Shown: piece after piece, positions 8,801 through 23,800 of the stretch
How positions within the stretch are numbered: position 1 is the stretch's first letter
How the letters are laid out: each line of letters opens with the position of its first letter
Source of the DNA: Incurvaria masculella
Lineage: Eukaryota > Arthropoda > Insecta > Lepidoptera > Incurvariidae
NCBI GenBank assembly: GCA_946894095.1
Contig: OX335643.1
Span: forward strand, 9,039,036-9,103,035
Direction: 5' to 3'
Length of the DNA stretch: 64,000 nucleotides
Notes under the pieces: generated by a model
The model's database searches: none
The model's input: only the letters and a program-made list of their open reading frames with translations
What the model was told of the DNA's origin: nothing
Made by a program: the position numbers and the translations under genes

Positions 8801-11800
8801 TGCCGCAGCCGGAGTGGCCGACGAGCGCGACGGTGCGGCCCGGCTCCAGGCGCAGGCTGAGGTTGCGCAGCACGGGCACCGAGCGACGAGTCGGGTAGCT
8901 GAACGACACTGACTTGAATTCGATGTTACCCCCCGTCACCTAGGAAACGAGAAAACAAGATTGCTTAGTCTATTTATTAGTATCCCTAAAGGAATTTAGA
9001 CTGGACTTACCTCTGTTTTCACCACCTCCAGTTACCTGAAATCCGATAGTTAACTTTCGGCTACATTGCATATTTGTATGATTTAACCGAAAAATAACTT
9101 TGGGATTTTTGTAGCTGGAGGTGGTGGAACCGGGCGTTAATCATGCAAACAATGTGATATGGTATTTCATGGATGTTTCAACTGTATGGGATACGAAGCG
9201 GGGCTGGCTCCCATACGATTATATGGACAATTTTCCCATATGGCAGCGGCCCGGGTAACACTTGGACACACCCCAGTGTCCTATTGTCAGCTGCTGTTCA
9301 GCGTTGGGGCTGTTCAGCTCTCGTATTGGCTTGACATAATATATAAGGTTTTTCTACTGGAAGCTACTGGAAACCTTTGGGGGATATTCGTTTACCGCCA
9401 GCTTTATAGCTTCTACTCTCATTTACTTTCTCAATGAACTGTCCAAAGAATTTTCCAGAGCTTTACAAATTGGCAAAAAGTATTTTCTTGAACTAAACAG
9501 TGGTTCCAAATATTTTGTATTCAAAGTAAGACGTTAACAACAATGTCGACAATTGTTATTCAGTAAATTCGTTGGTTAATTACCCATTTGGGGTCATCGA
9601 TGGCCGCCGCTCCCGGGTCGCTGATTACGGTCGGGTTGCGCGCGATGAGCCGGAGGATGCGCGCTCCCGACTGCTTGGCCGAGCTGAAGTTCGGCGCGAA
9701 TGAGAGGGCCTGTCCCAGCATCCACGAGCCGTAGATCAGCGCTTCCGAGACCCTGCAGATGGGCGAGAGTTGCAGACAGCTTAGTGAATTTGTCGTTCAC
9801 GAACGATTATCAAACATATGGAAAACAGCTGCTAGAGGAATAAATTATGTTAGATAAAAAACAAAGAAGATGTGTCAAATGAGTGAGTTTTAAGAAACAT
9901 TCCAGTTCGTTCAGATGCTAGTATATTAAAAGAGAAGGAGGAAATAATCGGAAGTTATGAAACTGAACCTGAAATCACAACCTCTAAATGGTAAGAGTAG
10001 ACGTTAAAGTTTGTCTAACAACACTGCTGCTATATCAAGGCCCATCTAACGAATAAGGTATTATTTCGAAAGAGTAAAAGAAAGATAACCAGGGCTATGC
10101 ATAGATTTCTCCACGCAGTAAAAAGGTCTAAAAGGACCTTGACTCACAAGTAATGAATTAAATCACCAGATATAGTTTTAATCATATCGGCCACATAAAA
10201 AAATAATAGACAATTTAGAATAAGATTTAAGACAATCTCAAACTCAACATTCTCAAAAAGATACTCTGTCTTGTGAGCACTTACAAGATCGCATAGCTAT
10301 AAGGCATATCCTCGCGGGCAATAAGATAGCCGCCGTAGACGAGCGACACGGCGTAGCCGAGGGTGGGCGCGCAGAGTCCGACCGCGTAGACCGCGCCGCG
10401 CAGGCGCGTGCGCAGCGAGCCCGCCGCGCCCGCTTGCTCGAGCGCCACCTGGTACTTCTCCAGGACATTTTTCTCCACACCTGTTCACATTGAAGTTTTA
10501 GTCCGCGAGGAGGCGACACCGGTACTGTAACCAAGTGGATGGCTTTAACGTCAAATCCAACCATTTGCGTTTGCATGGAGATCGAGGCGTTTAGTTTGAT
10601 ACTTTAGCCTAACTTGGTGTGCCTTCTTTTCGACAAAATGTACCTATACAAGTTGCTGTGATATTGTTTTATTGAGCATTGGAATGGTATTTGGTAATCA
10701 ATGAGTACATTTGAAGTAGTATTTCATTGAGACTGGTTATTAGCCAGTGTGCTAATGGCAAGTCTAACTATATAAAAATCTACCTTAAGGTGGGCCATCC
10801 CGCTCAACTCCCCATACAAACGGGGAAAGAAGATCACACCCATATTTCTTGTCAGAGATCCAAAATTTTGCTCAAAATAGCTTTATTTGATCGAACTATA
10901 TCGATGTCTGATGACCGTTGGCCTTGTAAAATTGTGTTTGGTTTATAAGTTATAAGGTCCGAAAGCTCGAATTTTTGCGCGCGTTTTATATAATAACTTT
11001 ACGCAATGATAAAGTAAAAACATTAAAAAAATATTAGTCATCAGACATAGCTTATTTAATCAAGATTTATAATCCATTTGGTTTTTGTTAGATTTTTGAC
11101 TACAGCGGTCGTAGTTTACTTTTAGCTATAAGTCGTTTTGCAATTAAAATTTTCGTAAATCTTACCAAATCATACAATATAGTATTGTCTTTTTTGTGGA
11201 CTTGTTGCATCTTCCTCATCACGGAGCCTGTCTTTTTCTTTGAAACAAAGAAGGGCCCAGAGTGCAACAACACGGTTTTGTACCGTGCCCGCGAATGAGT
11301 TAGTCCCGCCGGGTTGGCCCACCTTAATAAAGAAGACTCACCCATGCTCTGTACGGTGCGTATGTTCATGATAGCCTCAGTTGCGATCTTTGATGCTCCC
11401 TCCATCGCGCGCTTCTCCTGCTTCTGGGATGCCTTCATCACGTATCCCTCCAAGTAGATGCCCCCGATCACCTGTGTTTGCACACAATACCATTAGGCTG
11501 TTTAGGATGATGCTCTTATCTTAGTCCATTGATTCAAAGTTATATAGGGCTTTTTACAGTTGAGATAGTGCTACCTTCATTACAAAAGTAGGTAGTAAGA
11601 TGTATTTTTTTTATTCACAGTGTTTCCCACACAACAGTGTTAATCCTTAAGCATGGATCTGTAGCATACGAATTCGAACCGTGTTGCCATGCTCCACACA
11701 GAGAGGTTTTTTATAACTATCATCACCGTGACGAACCTTGCGGCGCAGTGAGCAATAGGCAATGCCAGCTTACTGTCTTTATATTAGCCTAACAGACCAC

Positions 11801-14800
11801 GTGGGAACCAGGTGCCATGCCAGGACCTTCCTTATTTGAAAAGTGTCAGAAACCTGTGTCTACTGCTTTTTCAACAAGTGCATGCAAGGAATTTGGGGGG
11901 TTCTGTAGCCAGCCGCTAAAATTGGAAATCAAATGGATTAAACTTGTGGAAGCTATTATGGGCCAGTGTGTTTCATTGCGTAGATCCAAGAATTCAGGAG
12001 TTAGCTTTAATTAATGATGGATACTTACAACAGGTATGCTCAGCATCGAGACGAGGGTCATCTTCCAGGAGTAGACCATCGCGACGATGATGCCTATCAG
12101 CATAGTGGCGATGCCCTGGAGGATGGTGCCGACGCGCATGCCCGTAGCGCCCTGCACCGCCGCCGCGTCCGTGGACAGCCGCGCACACAGCGCACCGACG
12201 GAGTTCGTCTGCTCGTCGAACCAGCCGATCTCCTGTAGGACATTCGATCATAAACTTCTCAATGGATTATGACTATGTTCAAATAATTAAAATATTAAGT
12301 TGCCTCAGAGGGGGACTGGATTGTTCCTAAAGTAATCTTTCTTGACATTTAATGGCTGGATACTAGATAAAATACGACATCACTCTACTTATCTTTTAAG
12401 TCTAATCGAATTAAAAAGTCATCTTCTTTCACCATTTGCTGAATAGAACTTGTTACCATTGGCATAATTACTTGCTACTAGTGCTTGCATCTTTGTGCGA
12501 CCCTCAAATATTTCAGTGCAAGATTTTCTTCTACATACTTAGAAAGTAGATGGTTTTTTTATGATTTTGATTTTGTAGTGTTCTGATTTAGATTAGAGAG
12601 CAGCTGCATTATTGTTATTGCATAATATATATATGTATAATTATTATTATTATTATTATGATTCGGATATGACTGGGCGATGTCAACAGCTCAGACAGCT
12701 TGCATCCGGCTATAGTTGAAGGAGCGAGTTGTCTAGACGTACCTGTCTCAGAAAGCTGCTGAAAGTGTGGACACGCAGGCGCGAAGTGAGCTTTAGTCCG
12801 GCGCGCGTGAACACGTAGGTCTGCAGGAAGGTGGCCAGCCCGCACAGCACCGCCACGCCGATGAACAGTCCCGAGTAGAGCTCCGACTGGGCGATGATGT
12901 CGTCCAAGTCGTTGGAGGCAAACATCTTCAGGAAAAGAGAATCTTTAACTGATTTGAAATAGTATTTATTCTTGTGAACGAAATATCTATGACAGTGAAA
13001 GCGCCGACGAAATCCACCAAAAGAGGCGATGAGAGACAGAGTGATGAGTAGAGCTTATGCGAATCCGATGTTTTATGCACATCTAATGGAAGAAAATAAA
13101 CGATTACTAAAATCTCACAAACCAGATTGAACACAGGAATAGTAATAGGATGTGCATAAATATTGAAACGGTTTGCGAATACTACGAACCCCGTAGACGA
13201 AGGAGAAGAGAACAGCGAAGAGCGGCATGGTGGCGCCGACGACGAGAGAGGCCACGCAGCCGATGACGATGAGGGGCCACTCCGGCGCGTTCAGCTTCAG
13301 CAGGCCCCAGTCGCTTACGCTCGTCTCCTCCTCCTCCTGATGCACACAACCGTCAGACTAAGAATTAAATACATTTCGTTTAATTCGATAGTTAAGAACC
13401 TCAAGGTATTTTGAGTTTAGTACTGCTGAACCGCTTAATTCCTGCCAGCCAAAAAGGACTTGGTTACCCCAACTGTTTATTTTACGATAGGGGCTATGCT
13501 ATACATAGATAACTGGTCGCTTTCACTCTTGTAGAGCTGCTTAAAACTGTGACTGTGAGTCTTGCCTATGCATGCAAACAACGAAACACCGGCCAACATA
13601 GACGACCCAACCACTATAAGAACTCGATAAATCAAAACTGAAGTGATGTGATGGTCTGCACATTCTGCAAGTTCATACACCATGTTATTTCAAGATGGGA
13701 AGAAGGATGTAATTTAAAGGACCCCGGTTACGGTGGTAATAGTAGTGACGTGTCTGCCAGAAAGATGGAGATTGTACCTCGTCCTCGAGTGGCGCATCGT
13801 CGTACATGTCCGGGATGAGCTGCGGCATGCCGGTGCTCTTGACGGACGAGATGCTGGTCCGACGGTTGGCTCGGCGCAGGCTCTCCGTAAACTGTCCGCG
13901 CTCGCGTCGGGATCCTAGACAATATTACATTTCTTTGATCTAGAAAACTTCTAACACACTACCTACACTAAGTTACGTCTCAATCAAACTGGGTTAACTA
14001 TAAATCCGAAGATTTGATGAACTCAGTGAAAAAGTACCCGCAAAACAACTTTTGAATACACTTAAATCTTAATGCTACCTTCAATTAAAAAAATTTGGTG
14101 GAACAGTTTGAGGTAAAAAACAATAATGAAATAAAGCGCAACCCTAAATGCGATTAGCTCAAGAACATAAATTACATAACTAAATTCAGTTCATAATATA
14201 AAAATATACTTACGCGGTAAGTATTAAAGTATTTTCTTTTCTAAAAGTCAATCGTTCAACTTTGTCAGGTGCAGAAAGTGCTTGGCAAGGTTGATACGGA
14301 TATTTTAAATTAAAAACAATGAATTATCCGACCAAATGAAGTGTCTAATAGTGCGGTCTGAAATTGCAACAAGTTAGAACCTTAGGTTAGAACTTGTAAA
14401 GATGTAAAGGGATTGTCTATTCATTTGGGAGAATGCCGTTAGTTAGGAGACCAACCTCTAATCATGGAGTTGCGATTGTTGAGTTGGATAGCTTGCAGGT
14501 CATGCGCTTCCTCTGGACACTCGTCCGCATTCAACGACTCTTCAATCACTGGCGGGATCGCGGTTCTGTAAGCAATCACATTATGAATGTGCCTATAACG
14601 TACTTGTACTATTGGCAAAAATAAATATGATTTCCAAAGCATTTGGATTTTGTTTATATGAGATATTGGCTGCATGATAATTTGATGTACTTTAATAGAT
14701 ACAAAATTACCGTTATTTCATTGATTTTAGAGTTTCAGCGACATCTAATCCGGTTTTGAAAATAATCTCAAAAATTTTTTAGTCGTGACTTTCGTCGGAA

Positions 14801-17800
14801 AACGGGATTCAAACATGCGACCTTTGGATTACATGCTCATTCAGCTATCCCGACATAGAAGCTCAAAACATATTGACTGCATGTCCTCTAAAATAAGAAA
14901 TAGCATAAACAAGAAAGGAGTCGCAAGCAAACTAAAAAATACTTAAATTAATGATAGGTTATAGAAAGGCCTTTTGAAGTGTATTTGTATCAAATAAAAA
15001 ACAACTAAATTATTTCCATACCTATTCTCAAGATCGGCTTGGACGAGTTTCCAGTAAAGGCCCTTCTTCGCGAGCAGCTCGGCGTGCGAGCCCTGCTCCG
15101 CCACCACACCCTGGTCCAGGTATACGATGCGTGTTGCGTTCACTACCGTCGATAGCCTGCAACAATGTTATATGTAGTTTAAACACAGTTTCTTCTTAAC
15201 TAATAATTGTTGAAGCATTTATCTTATTTCAATGTAATTTTACATGGATAGCTACTGTCATGATATTCGCCTAAAACATTACGTGGGAACTAGGTGTTAG
15301 GACGTTAAATTACGACATGCACGGGAATAAATGCAGTTGGATCACTTGTAATTTTTTTAATTACCGAAACGCAAACAGCAGCAATACATATAAAAATATA
15401 TGCTTTTACTTAATTTGAAAATTTACATTGTTGACTACGACGCCTCAGATATTTGCCGCGGCGCTATACTACCACAGTAAGAGAATGAATTCGAGTGGCC
15501 TGAAGCCTATGGTACCCGTTACCTATGCGAGACGACAAGTGTGGTGCGTCCAACGCTGGCGGCGTCGAGCGCAGCCTGCACCTTGCGCTCGGAGCGCACG
15601 TCGAGCGCTGACGTCGCCTCGTCCAGCAGCAGGATGCTCGGCTCGCGCACGAGCGAGCGCGCGATCGCGATGCGCTGCTTCTGTCCGCCAGACAGCTGCG
15701 CGCCGCGCTCACCGATCATCGTGCTGTAGCCCTATACGTTAAAGGCGATTTGAAACATCACCTTTTATTTTTATACCTTTGCATAAATTAAACTCACATA
15801 TATAACTAGCTATTGTTTTTTAAAGTCATGTGAACATGTTGTCTGCTAAAAAATGTTGAAGACGCTGAAGCGATTAAGCCGGTGCGGTTTCTATTACATG
15901 AAAATCATGGTGTGGACGTGAGTTTTATACGTGTCCTACGAATATCTTACTACGTACCTTTTTTCGATTTTAATGTTTGCTTTTTCAAGCATTCAGACAT
16001 AACCGTAAGCAAACCCAACTCCTGAATGCTTCTTGATACAGCATTCGATTATATATTTTTTGTTTTACTCAAAAGCAGGAAGCTTTTATGCGGAACACGT
16101 TTGCATGTCAACAATGAAATCAAAAGACTTAAAAAAATGATTCCACGTCAAAATATATTGCTAGTGCTGCTTCAAATTTTTCTCTAAAAAGTACAGTCCA
16201 GGATAAGCCTATTTTTGTGATAACTTACATCAGTCAGATTCTGTATGAAGTCGTGCGCGAAGGCCTTCTTGGCGGCGGCGGTGATCTCCTCGAAGGTGGC
16301 GCCGTCCCGCCCCAGTGCTATGTTATCGCGGATCGTGCCGCTGAACAGCACCGGTTCCTGCCCCACCACGCCTGCAATACAAGATGCATTTATCACAATG
16401 CGACACACTTACATGTAGACAATCCACTGAGGAACAGGTCATGTCCGCTGGTCCACTGAACTATGAACTACCAAAATTGGATTGTGAGTTTATTAAAATT
16501 GACATTAAAAATGTTTGATGCAAAAACCGTATTGTAATAATCACCTATACAGCGGCGCATGTATCCCAAATCGAGGTCGGCGAGTTGGTGTCCATCGACG
16601 GAGACGCGCCCGGAGTCCGGATCGTAGAGTCGCTGTACCAGTTGCAGCACTGTGGACTTGCCGCAACCCGAGGGACCGACCAGGGCCACTGTCTCGCCGG
16701 CCGATATCGTCAGCGACAACCCTCGCAGTATCTGCCGACACAACAGACTTGTTACTATTGTGTGAGCTTTTAGTGAGGGTGCAAAGATATTGTTGTTCTG
16801 CTGAAGAGTAAAAATAACTGAGGAGCCTATGGACCAGCCAATTAATCATTGATGTCTAAGATTCATGTTCAATTATTTGCATTCTAAAGTGATAATCAGG
16901 TTTATATAAACCCTCAGTTTATCCCAACCTCGTGCCAGAAGGAATGAGGTTGCATGCTACCTAGTACATTACCCTTTATAACCACAGCTACATTTAACTG
17001 GTAGAAAAACGCGGATAGTTTTTATTGCAGCTTCGACGATCATTTTCTGCAAATGATAGTAACTATCCCGGCGGGCTGAACCTTTCAATCCACCTATCGA
17101 ACCATGAAACAGCTCTTATTCGTAACGAAGGCCAGTATCAAACTCAGAACGAGAAAGAAAGTTGTGCATGAAAGGGATAAGGATCTCGCAAGGTTCTAAG
17201 CCGCTTAAATCTCCTTCTATATCAGTGGAGCCGATGCTGGGAGCCGAGAGCCGGGGAGGAGGTATGTGGACTCACCTTGACGCCAGGCCTGGAAGGATAG
17301 TTGAAGTGCACGTTGTCGAGGCGGATGTCGCCGCGGAAGCGCTGCGGGCGCGCGCCGCCGCCGCTCAGCCCGTCGATGCGCGGCCGCCGCTCGAGCAGCC
17401 GCCAGATGGCGTGCGCCGCGCCGCGCGCCGCCGCGAACGTCTCCGTGTGCGGCGCGCACATCGCGATGTTCTGCGCCGCGCAGAAGATCGCGAAGATGAT
17501 CTGGGGGGCAAACGAGGCATCAAGTGTTGTTGGCCGAAGTAAAATCTTTAGTTTGAAAAAAAAACAGCAGTTTTTATGTTTCAACCAAATGTGAATACAA
17601 TTCTAAGAACTTTTCTTTTAATTAAATAGGAACAAATCTAAAAGTAATTTATTTGCTAGAAATAAGATTCTTTGGGCTAATTATTTATATCATAGGAACT
17701 CCTGAAGAATCAATACTTCGAAGCTAGAAACTTGCCAGATACTGATTCACTATTCAAGTCTACATCCTATCGTTACTTACACTAATGCATCTGTATGTAG

Positions 17801-20800
17801 GTTCCCCGATGTTTTCACTACACTATGGAATTTGTTCAACTAATATGTAAACAGTTCGGATGTACGTCGACTGATTACCGATTACATCATTTCGCAAGAC
17901 ACTCGAAGCTTAATGCTTAATAAAGATTGTTGTATCTCAAAATAAACAGACTTCTTAGCCAGTCTCGATCCCACTTGCAGAGTAAATGTCAATATTGTTG
18001 AAACAGAATGTGTGCTTGCTTCTAAATTTGGATAATCTGGTGCAGAAAACACTGTCACAACTTTTTTGTATGTAAAGCCCGGCACACGGCTTACGCCAGG
18101 CCCGACGCCCTTGGGCTTTCGAACTTTCATGGAGGCTGAAAAAACCATGCCAGCAATCTAGGTGCGTTTACACACTATGTTTCAAGGACCCCAGTTTATT
18201 TTATTATTATTTTTTGGACTGTTGATGGTGAATATATTTCCTGCCTGTTTCGCACTGAGCGATAATAGAAAGGAAATGGAGGGACTGCTTTATTCAGTTC
18301 AGAAGAGCATTCTCCAATGTAAAGACGATAAAAGACAGAAAAATCAAAATTATGGGAAACCTTGGGGTTGTCGACGAGATGTACGGTGAGGAGTCAAGTA
18401 GCAAAACAAGTACTTAGCTGGTCCGCCCAACAGATGCGAACAATACTTTAGGCAAGCCAAGAACCTATCTTATTATTTTAGAGTAGTATGTTTTGATCCG
18501 GCATGTAATACTGGCTAACATTCTACTAGTATACTAAAATTATGATCATGAATCATGAATAGGCAAGAGAGCAGCGCACTCACTGTGACCATGGTGCCGG
18601 GCAGGTAGAGCTGTGATTCGGGAGCCTCGCCTGACATGCCCTGCACGATAAGCCTGGTGCCGTAGAGGAACACGATGCCGTTGAGAGCGTACGTGAGGAA
18701 CCAGTTGAAGCCTGCTCCGAGACCCGTGATGAGCCCCCGCCGCCGCCCGCACCGCTCCGCTGGCTGCAGCCGCTCCGAGTATCTGCCGTGGGGACTTTCG
18801 TTAGGTAATGCATAGGGCAGCTGTTTTACTTTGATGATTTTAATCAAACAGTCAAACGGTTATGTTGTTTACATGGAAAGAAAGTTGCTTCGTTTGAAGA
18901 TGAACATTGTTTCGATTACGAGTGCATACCAAAGTACGTCAGGCCATCGAAAATCGGCCATGTAGCCAAATTTTCGTCACTAATTTTAGGTGAATGTCCA
19001 TAACATTTAAACCTACAGACTGTATGAGGTATGTCACCTATTTACTTTGGTTGCACCCAGACGTATGTATGTATGTATATTGGATTTCATTCATCCATGA
19101 GTTGGCTGTTAAAATTGTCTTTCTCCTCTGGTACGCAGTAAGCATATTAAAATTGTGAACTTGAGAAAACATCCCAATAACGGGTGACATTGTTGTTCAT
19201 TCTATGCCAGTCATCAATAAGATATTTGGTAGTGGTACAATGTTGGATGGGGATATACGGATCGTAGTGGTTCTGACCGGTTAATTTCCTTCTGCTCGCC
19301 GCCGAAGGCCACGACGGTGCGCACGCCGCTCAGCACCTCCTCCACCACGCGGCCGGCGTGGCTGTACGCCTCCAGTTCTCGGTCCGACGACTCCGTCTGG
19401 AACTACATATCCAACCGCCATTTCATATAATTATTTATTGTAGACAGGAAGCCTCGGCTGAATCGTCTTAATCTTATTTAAATTAAATTTGATATGATTT
19501 TAAATATTACAACAAGTACTATGTTTGCATAATTATTTGTTTTTCGTCTTAGACTTCTTCAATCCTGCATTTTTTTTATTTTCGAATTTAAGCTTTAGTA
19601 GCATAAGTGTGTGTTAGTGTGTATAGTGAACATACCCTGGAGCTTTTAATAATCGTACTTTTCAATGAATATCTTGCATAGGTACCTCAATGGGATCCAC
19701 TCGATGTTTTAATGATTTTTTTATTTGTCTAAGATAATGCGAAGATAATGCGTAGCAAATAATTCTAATGTTTTATTGACAATCCAGCAGATATCGTCGA
19801 TGGAAAGGAGGTTAAGTTTGAGAGTATTCATTAGTACTGTAAAGTTCCACGCAGACATTGGTAATGATGCAAAGTCAGGCATCGTAAAGTTTGAAAGCAG
19901 CGAATTTTATTACTCGTATCAGAAGATCACACAGCAGGACTTTTGTTAGATGTTATCTAGCAACTTGAAGTGCACCTTGGAAACGATGGCAGCGCCGGCG
20001 ATGGAGAGCGGCACCACCGTGAGCCCCACAAGGGTCAACTCCCAGCCGTACGCGAAGGAGAGCGAGCAGCACACCACCACCGTGCCAACCAGGTACGAGA
20101 ACATAGCCACCTTCTCGCCGATCGCCTCTTTTATCTTCTCCAGATCGCTGCAATGGGGTTTTTCGATGAGACATACAAATTAATTTGTTTAGGTCATATA
20201 AGGAAATAAACTTAAACGTAAAAAATGCTATATGCCTTTGCAAAGCTGCAAGAATGTATTTATTTTGTGTGTATTTTTAAAATGGAGTTTTCCGTAGAAA
20301 CTACAAAACATTTGAGTGATCACGATGGTGAAGCGTTGGTTCCAGACTACTTTCTAGTCAGATGAATATATTCCAAAGTATATTTAATTAATATAATTTG
20401 GATTTGGTAATCCAAAAACTAGAAAAAACATAACTAACTCTGAGATCTTGGAGGCGAAGTTTAGGTTGATGTCCGTGTCAAACCAGGCCATATCCTGCCT
20501 CAACACACTCTCTAGGAATTTGTAGCGGATTCGGTTAATCTGAAATGCAAAATGGACACTTCATGAAATTAACGGTTATTAAAACAAATGAAATGTGTTG
20601 TTAACATAGATAAGAGTGCTAGATGCTTCAAGTTCACTCTTCAAGTTCACGACCGTATACATTGAAACAAATCTGATACACGAAGAACAACTTAAGGAGA
20701 AAAAGAGAATTACAGTTAAGGTAACCAAGAAAATGAAAGCATGAGGAGTTAGGACTGATATTGACCTGTCGCTGCGCGGTCCAGTTCATGATGTAAACGG

Positions 20801-23800
20801 CAGCAGCACCGGTCACGAACTGGATGACGATGATGGAGAGACTGAACCATCCGTACGCATAGCTGTCTGCTAACAGCGCGTCCATGTATACCTCGCGTGT
20901 CCCATTCTTCCTGTGTGTCACAAGTTCTTAATTAAACCTTTAGTCCTATTAATCAAGGCTTGGGATGTTTTGTAATTTAGAAGAATTGTTCACGTGCATT
21001 TAGAAATGAAGTATTCTCTTTTTATCTAGGTCTTTATGGCCGGCCTTGCGTCAACGTTCAAACAATAATTTACTTATCATGTCCAAGTTCTCATAATAAA
21101 TTATCTCTCTAAATCCAATTCAACATTAGCACACGCTTTCTTTTTAGGGTTGCGTCGCCAGAGTTGCGAAGATCGGTCATAACTCGGTAAACTCGATTTG
21201 GATGAAAATGTACACGAGAACGATGGTGCTCATAAAACGATTGCAAAATATAGAACAACTGAACATTTATTAACATTGCTAGAGAAAATATTTCATTAAA
21301 AATATCAATGACAAAAAAAACATACAGACGAATTGAGAACCTCTTCCTTTTTGAAGTCGGTTAAAAATAGGTTAAGTCCCTTACTTAATCTTGGAAACTA
21401 ATTTAGCTTTGAAAATTGTAAAGATATATAAAAAGAAAAATATATTTATAGTATATAGTATATATATATATTTCAAGTTATTTTGTAAATAAAATCAATC
21501 TTTACACGTATTTTTTGAGAAATCACTTCATTCATGCACCCATTCAGATTTTTTGTTTGCTTAAAATTTCTCGACCCCACTAATACAATTACATCAAAAT
21601 GCAAATGCATCTCCAAATTCCGAAAATGAAGATAAATAAACATAAATATTTGTAGTGGCAGGAAGTGTGCCACATCTGTAAACTGAGCACGTGAACATTT
21701 TCTGTATTCACCGATAAAATAAACAACAATAGGTGCTTCTTCAAAACTTGTTCAGCTCGACAATCACGAGCTCGCTCGAGTAAACTGGTTTGAATTTTCC
21801 GAGTTTGCAAACAAACAATATTTTGATGCTGCTCTGACCGACGATTGTTTGACCACAATGAAAAACGCTAAACTGACTCACAGGGTGCTTAATTTGGACA
21901 AAAAACTCAAAACTGTTTTTGAGTGGAGGCTTAATATATTTGAACAATAGATAACCATTGGATTAATTAAGGCCAAATTCCCTAATGAGACGATACAATT
22001 CTAATGACCAAAAAACAATCTTCGTTAACATCACCCAAGTCTGCTTATTTATTACGTGGGAAAATGTATTAAAAGCTTTTAAAGTGCATTAGAAGTACAT
22101 ACAATACATTTGCGAACATAGAAAAAATATAGATACATCGATGGTTGCTAAACATGTATTTGATCATTGATTATTTAGTCATTTGATTCATCGCGAGCAC
22201 TGCATTTGTGTAGTTAGACTATTCACCCTAAAGTCTGAGGTCCTTTAAAAGTAACGCGAAGAAGCACTGGCATGGTTTTCGCTTCCAAAGCCAATTGGCT
22301 TTGTCAGTCAGTACCTCTTAGGTGAGAGCCTGCGTGTCACTCTTTAAATAAAACCCTGTTCTTTTAAAACTGCGTAATTGAACCTCACAAAAGATCACAC
22401 ACTCCCACTGCAATGTCACATTTGTCTCTGTTGGATGCAACAGTGTTGACTTACACCATGTCTCCGCCGCCGAAGATCTGGAGCATGTAGGAGTTGCCGA
22501 GGGTGCCGTTGGCGCGCGTGCGCTCCACGAAGAGGCTGGTGAGCTCGCCGTACGACACGATGGCGGCCATGAGCATGACCGAGGAGACGACCGCCAGCGC
22601 CACCGCCAGCACGGCCGCGAGCCGCTCCGCGCACGTGGCGTACCGGTACTGCGCACGTTAACACACGCATGAGCCTCGTGAATGTGCTATTGAACTCGCA
22701 GATCTCAGCAGATCTCGAGTTTAACGGTCAAGTTAACGGTCTACAGCCATAATTGGTGGGTTGAAGAGCTGTGCCATATGATAGGAGATGTGGTGACGAT
22801 TATTGATAAGGGTATGTTCAGGTGGTTTGGACATAAAAAGCTAATCGGTGACGAAAGAATGACAATAAAAATACAGAGAACAGAAGGTCGGCCGAGGAGA
22901 ACGTACCATGACTACGAAATACTTCAAGGGGGTATGAAAGCTCCCGTAATCGTAAAACATGTTTGAAATGATGCGTGTCTGTATTGTAGAGTAAGCAAAA
23001 TTATTATGCTGTTTTCGTGACGTATCTATGCCCACCCCTCCGCGGAATGGGCGTGATGGTATGTATGTAGATCTGTATTTGGGACTAAATGAAAAAGTAC
23101 AGGTTACGCTGGTAAACGCCTCCAGTGTACTCTACAGTCTCATCGTATTTCTTCACTCTAAAGCATTTGATTACGTTACTCCAAAACAATCTTCAAATGT
23201 TGTATCCACTGGCTTTTACATGCTTTTGTAATATGGTATGTGCGAGAATAAATAATAGAAAATACTTAATGATCCAGATATCAATCATTGGTCCACTTTT
23301 ATTCGTAAACAGTTAGATTTTTATCATAGTTTATTATTTTTTACTTTTAGCAAAATTATTATTTAGTCCAAAAATATCAATTTTTTCACAATGATTAAGT
23401 TTTTGAACATTATAACAACTACTTATGTCAAAATATATTTTACATCATAGTTAGTACAGTTATGTACGGAGCGCATCATAGTAAACGCGTATGTGGTCGA
23501 AGTCAAATGTTCGGATTATATACAACATTACGGATTATATACAATTTGTTTTATTAAACGAAAACAAGTTCGATGCATCAAAACGAGCGAATTATGTATA
23601 TCATCGGGTATATGTAATAAAGACTCTTCTTTCGAAGTGAAAACTCTGCTCTGACCGGTTTATTTAGCATAGTTTGGGTGTGTATCAATTGAAGCAAGCC
23701 AATACTGCTAAATATCGATGCGCTAGTCGATTTCTGTTGACGATCGTAAAAATTACATAATACAACTCCAGTAATAGCCAACTCCCTTGGCTTTTTCTCG

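Larger units (their letters stand above)
5837..22454 (-). other. ABC transporter introns 2-24: overview
   Basis: 23 introns of about 170-1550 bp, all GT-AG. The longest are 20911-22454, 6461-7615 and 17501-18583. Inserted or repeated sequences were recognised in 6461-7615 (TA-flanked MITE), 7763-8328 (common repeat), 8539-8744 (exon 21 relic), 8940-9583 (foldback), 10481-11341 (TTAA MITE), 16732-17275 (SINE relic) and 20911-22454 (common repeat). In the remaining introns over 300 bp I see only AT-rich DNA or very short repeat scraps. Confidence 0.8.

Noticed and set aside
22296..22309. 14-bp palindrome aagccaattggctt
   Set aside because: Contains CCAAT but lies in an intron with no other promoter signal; short palindromes are expected by chance.
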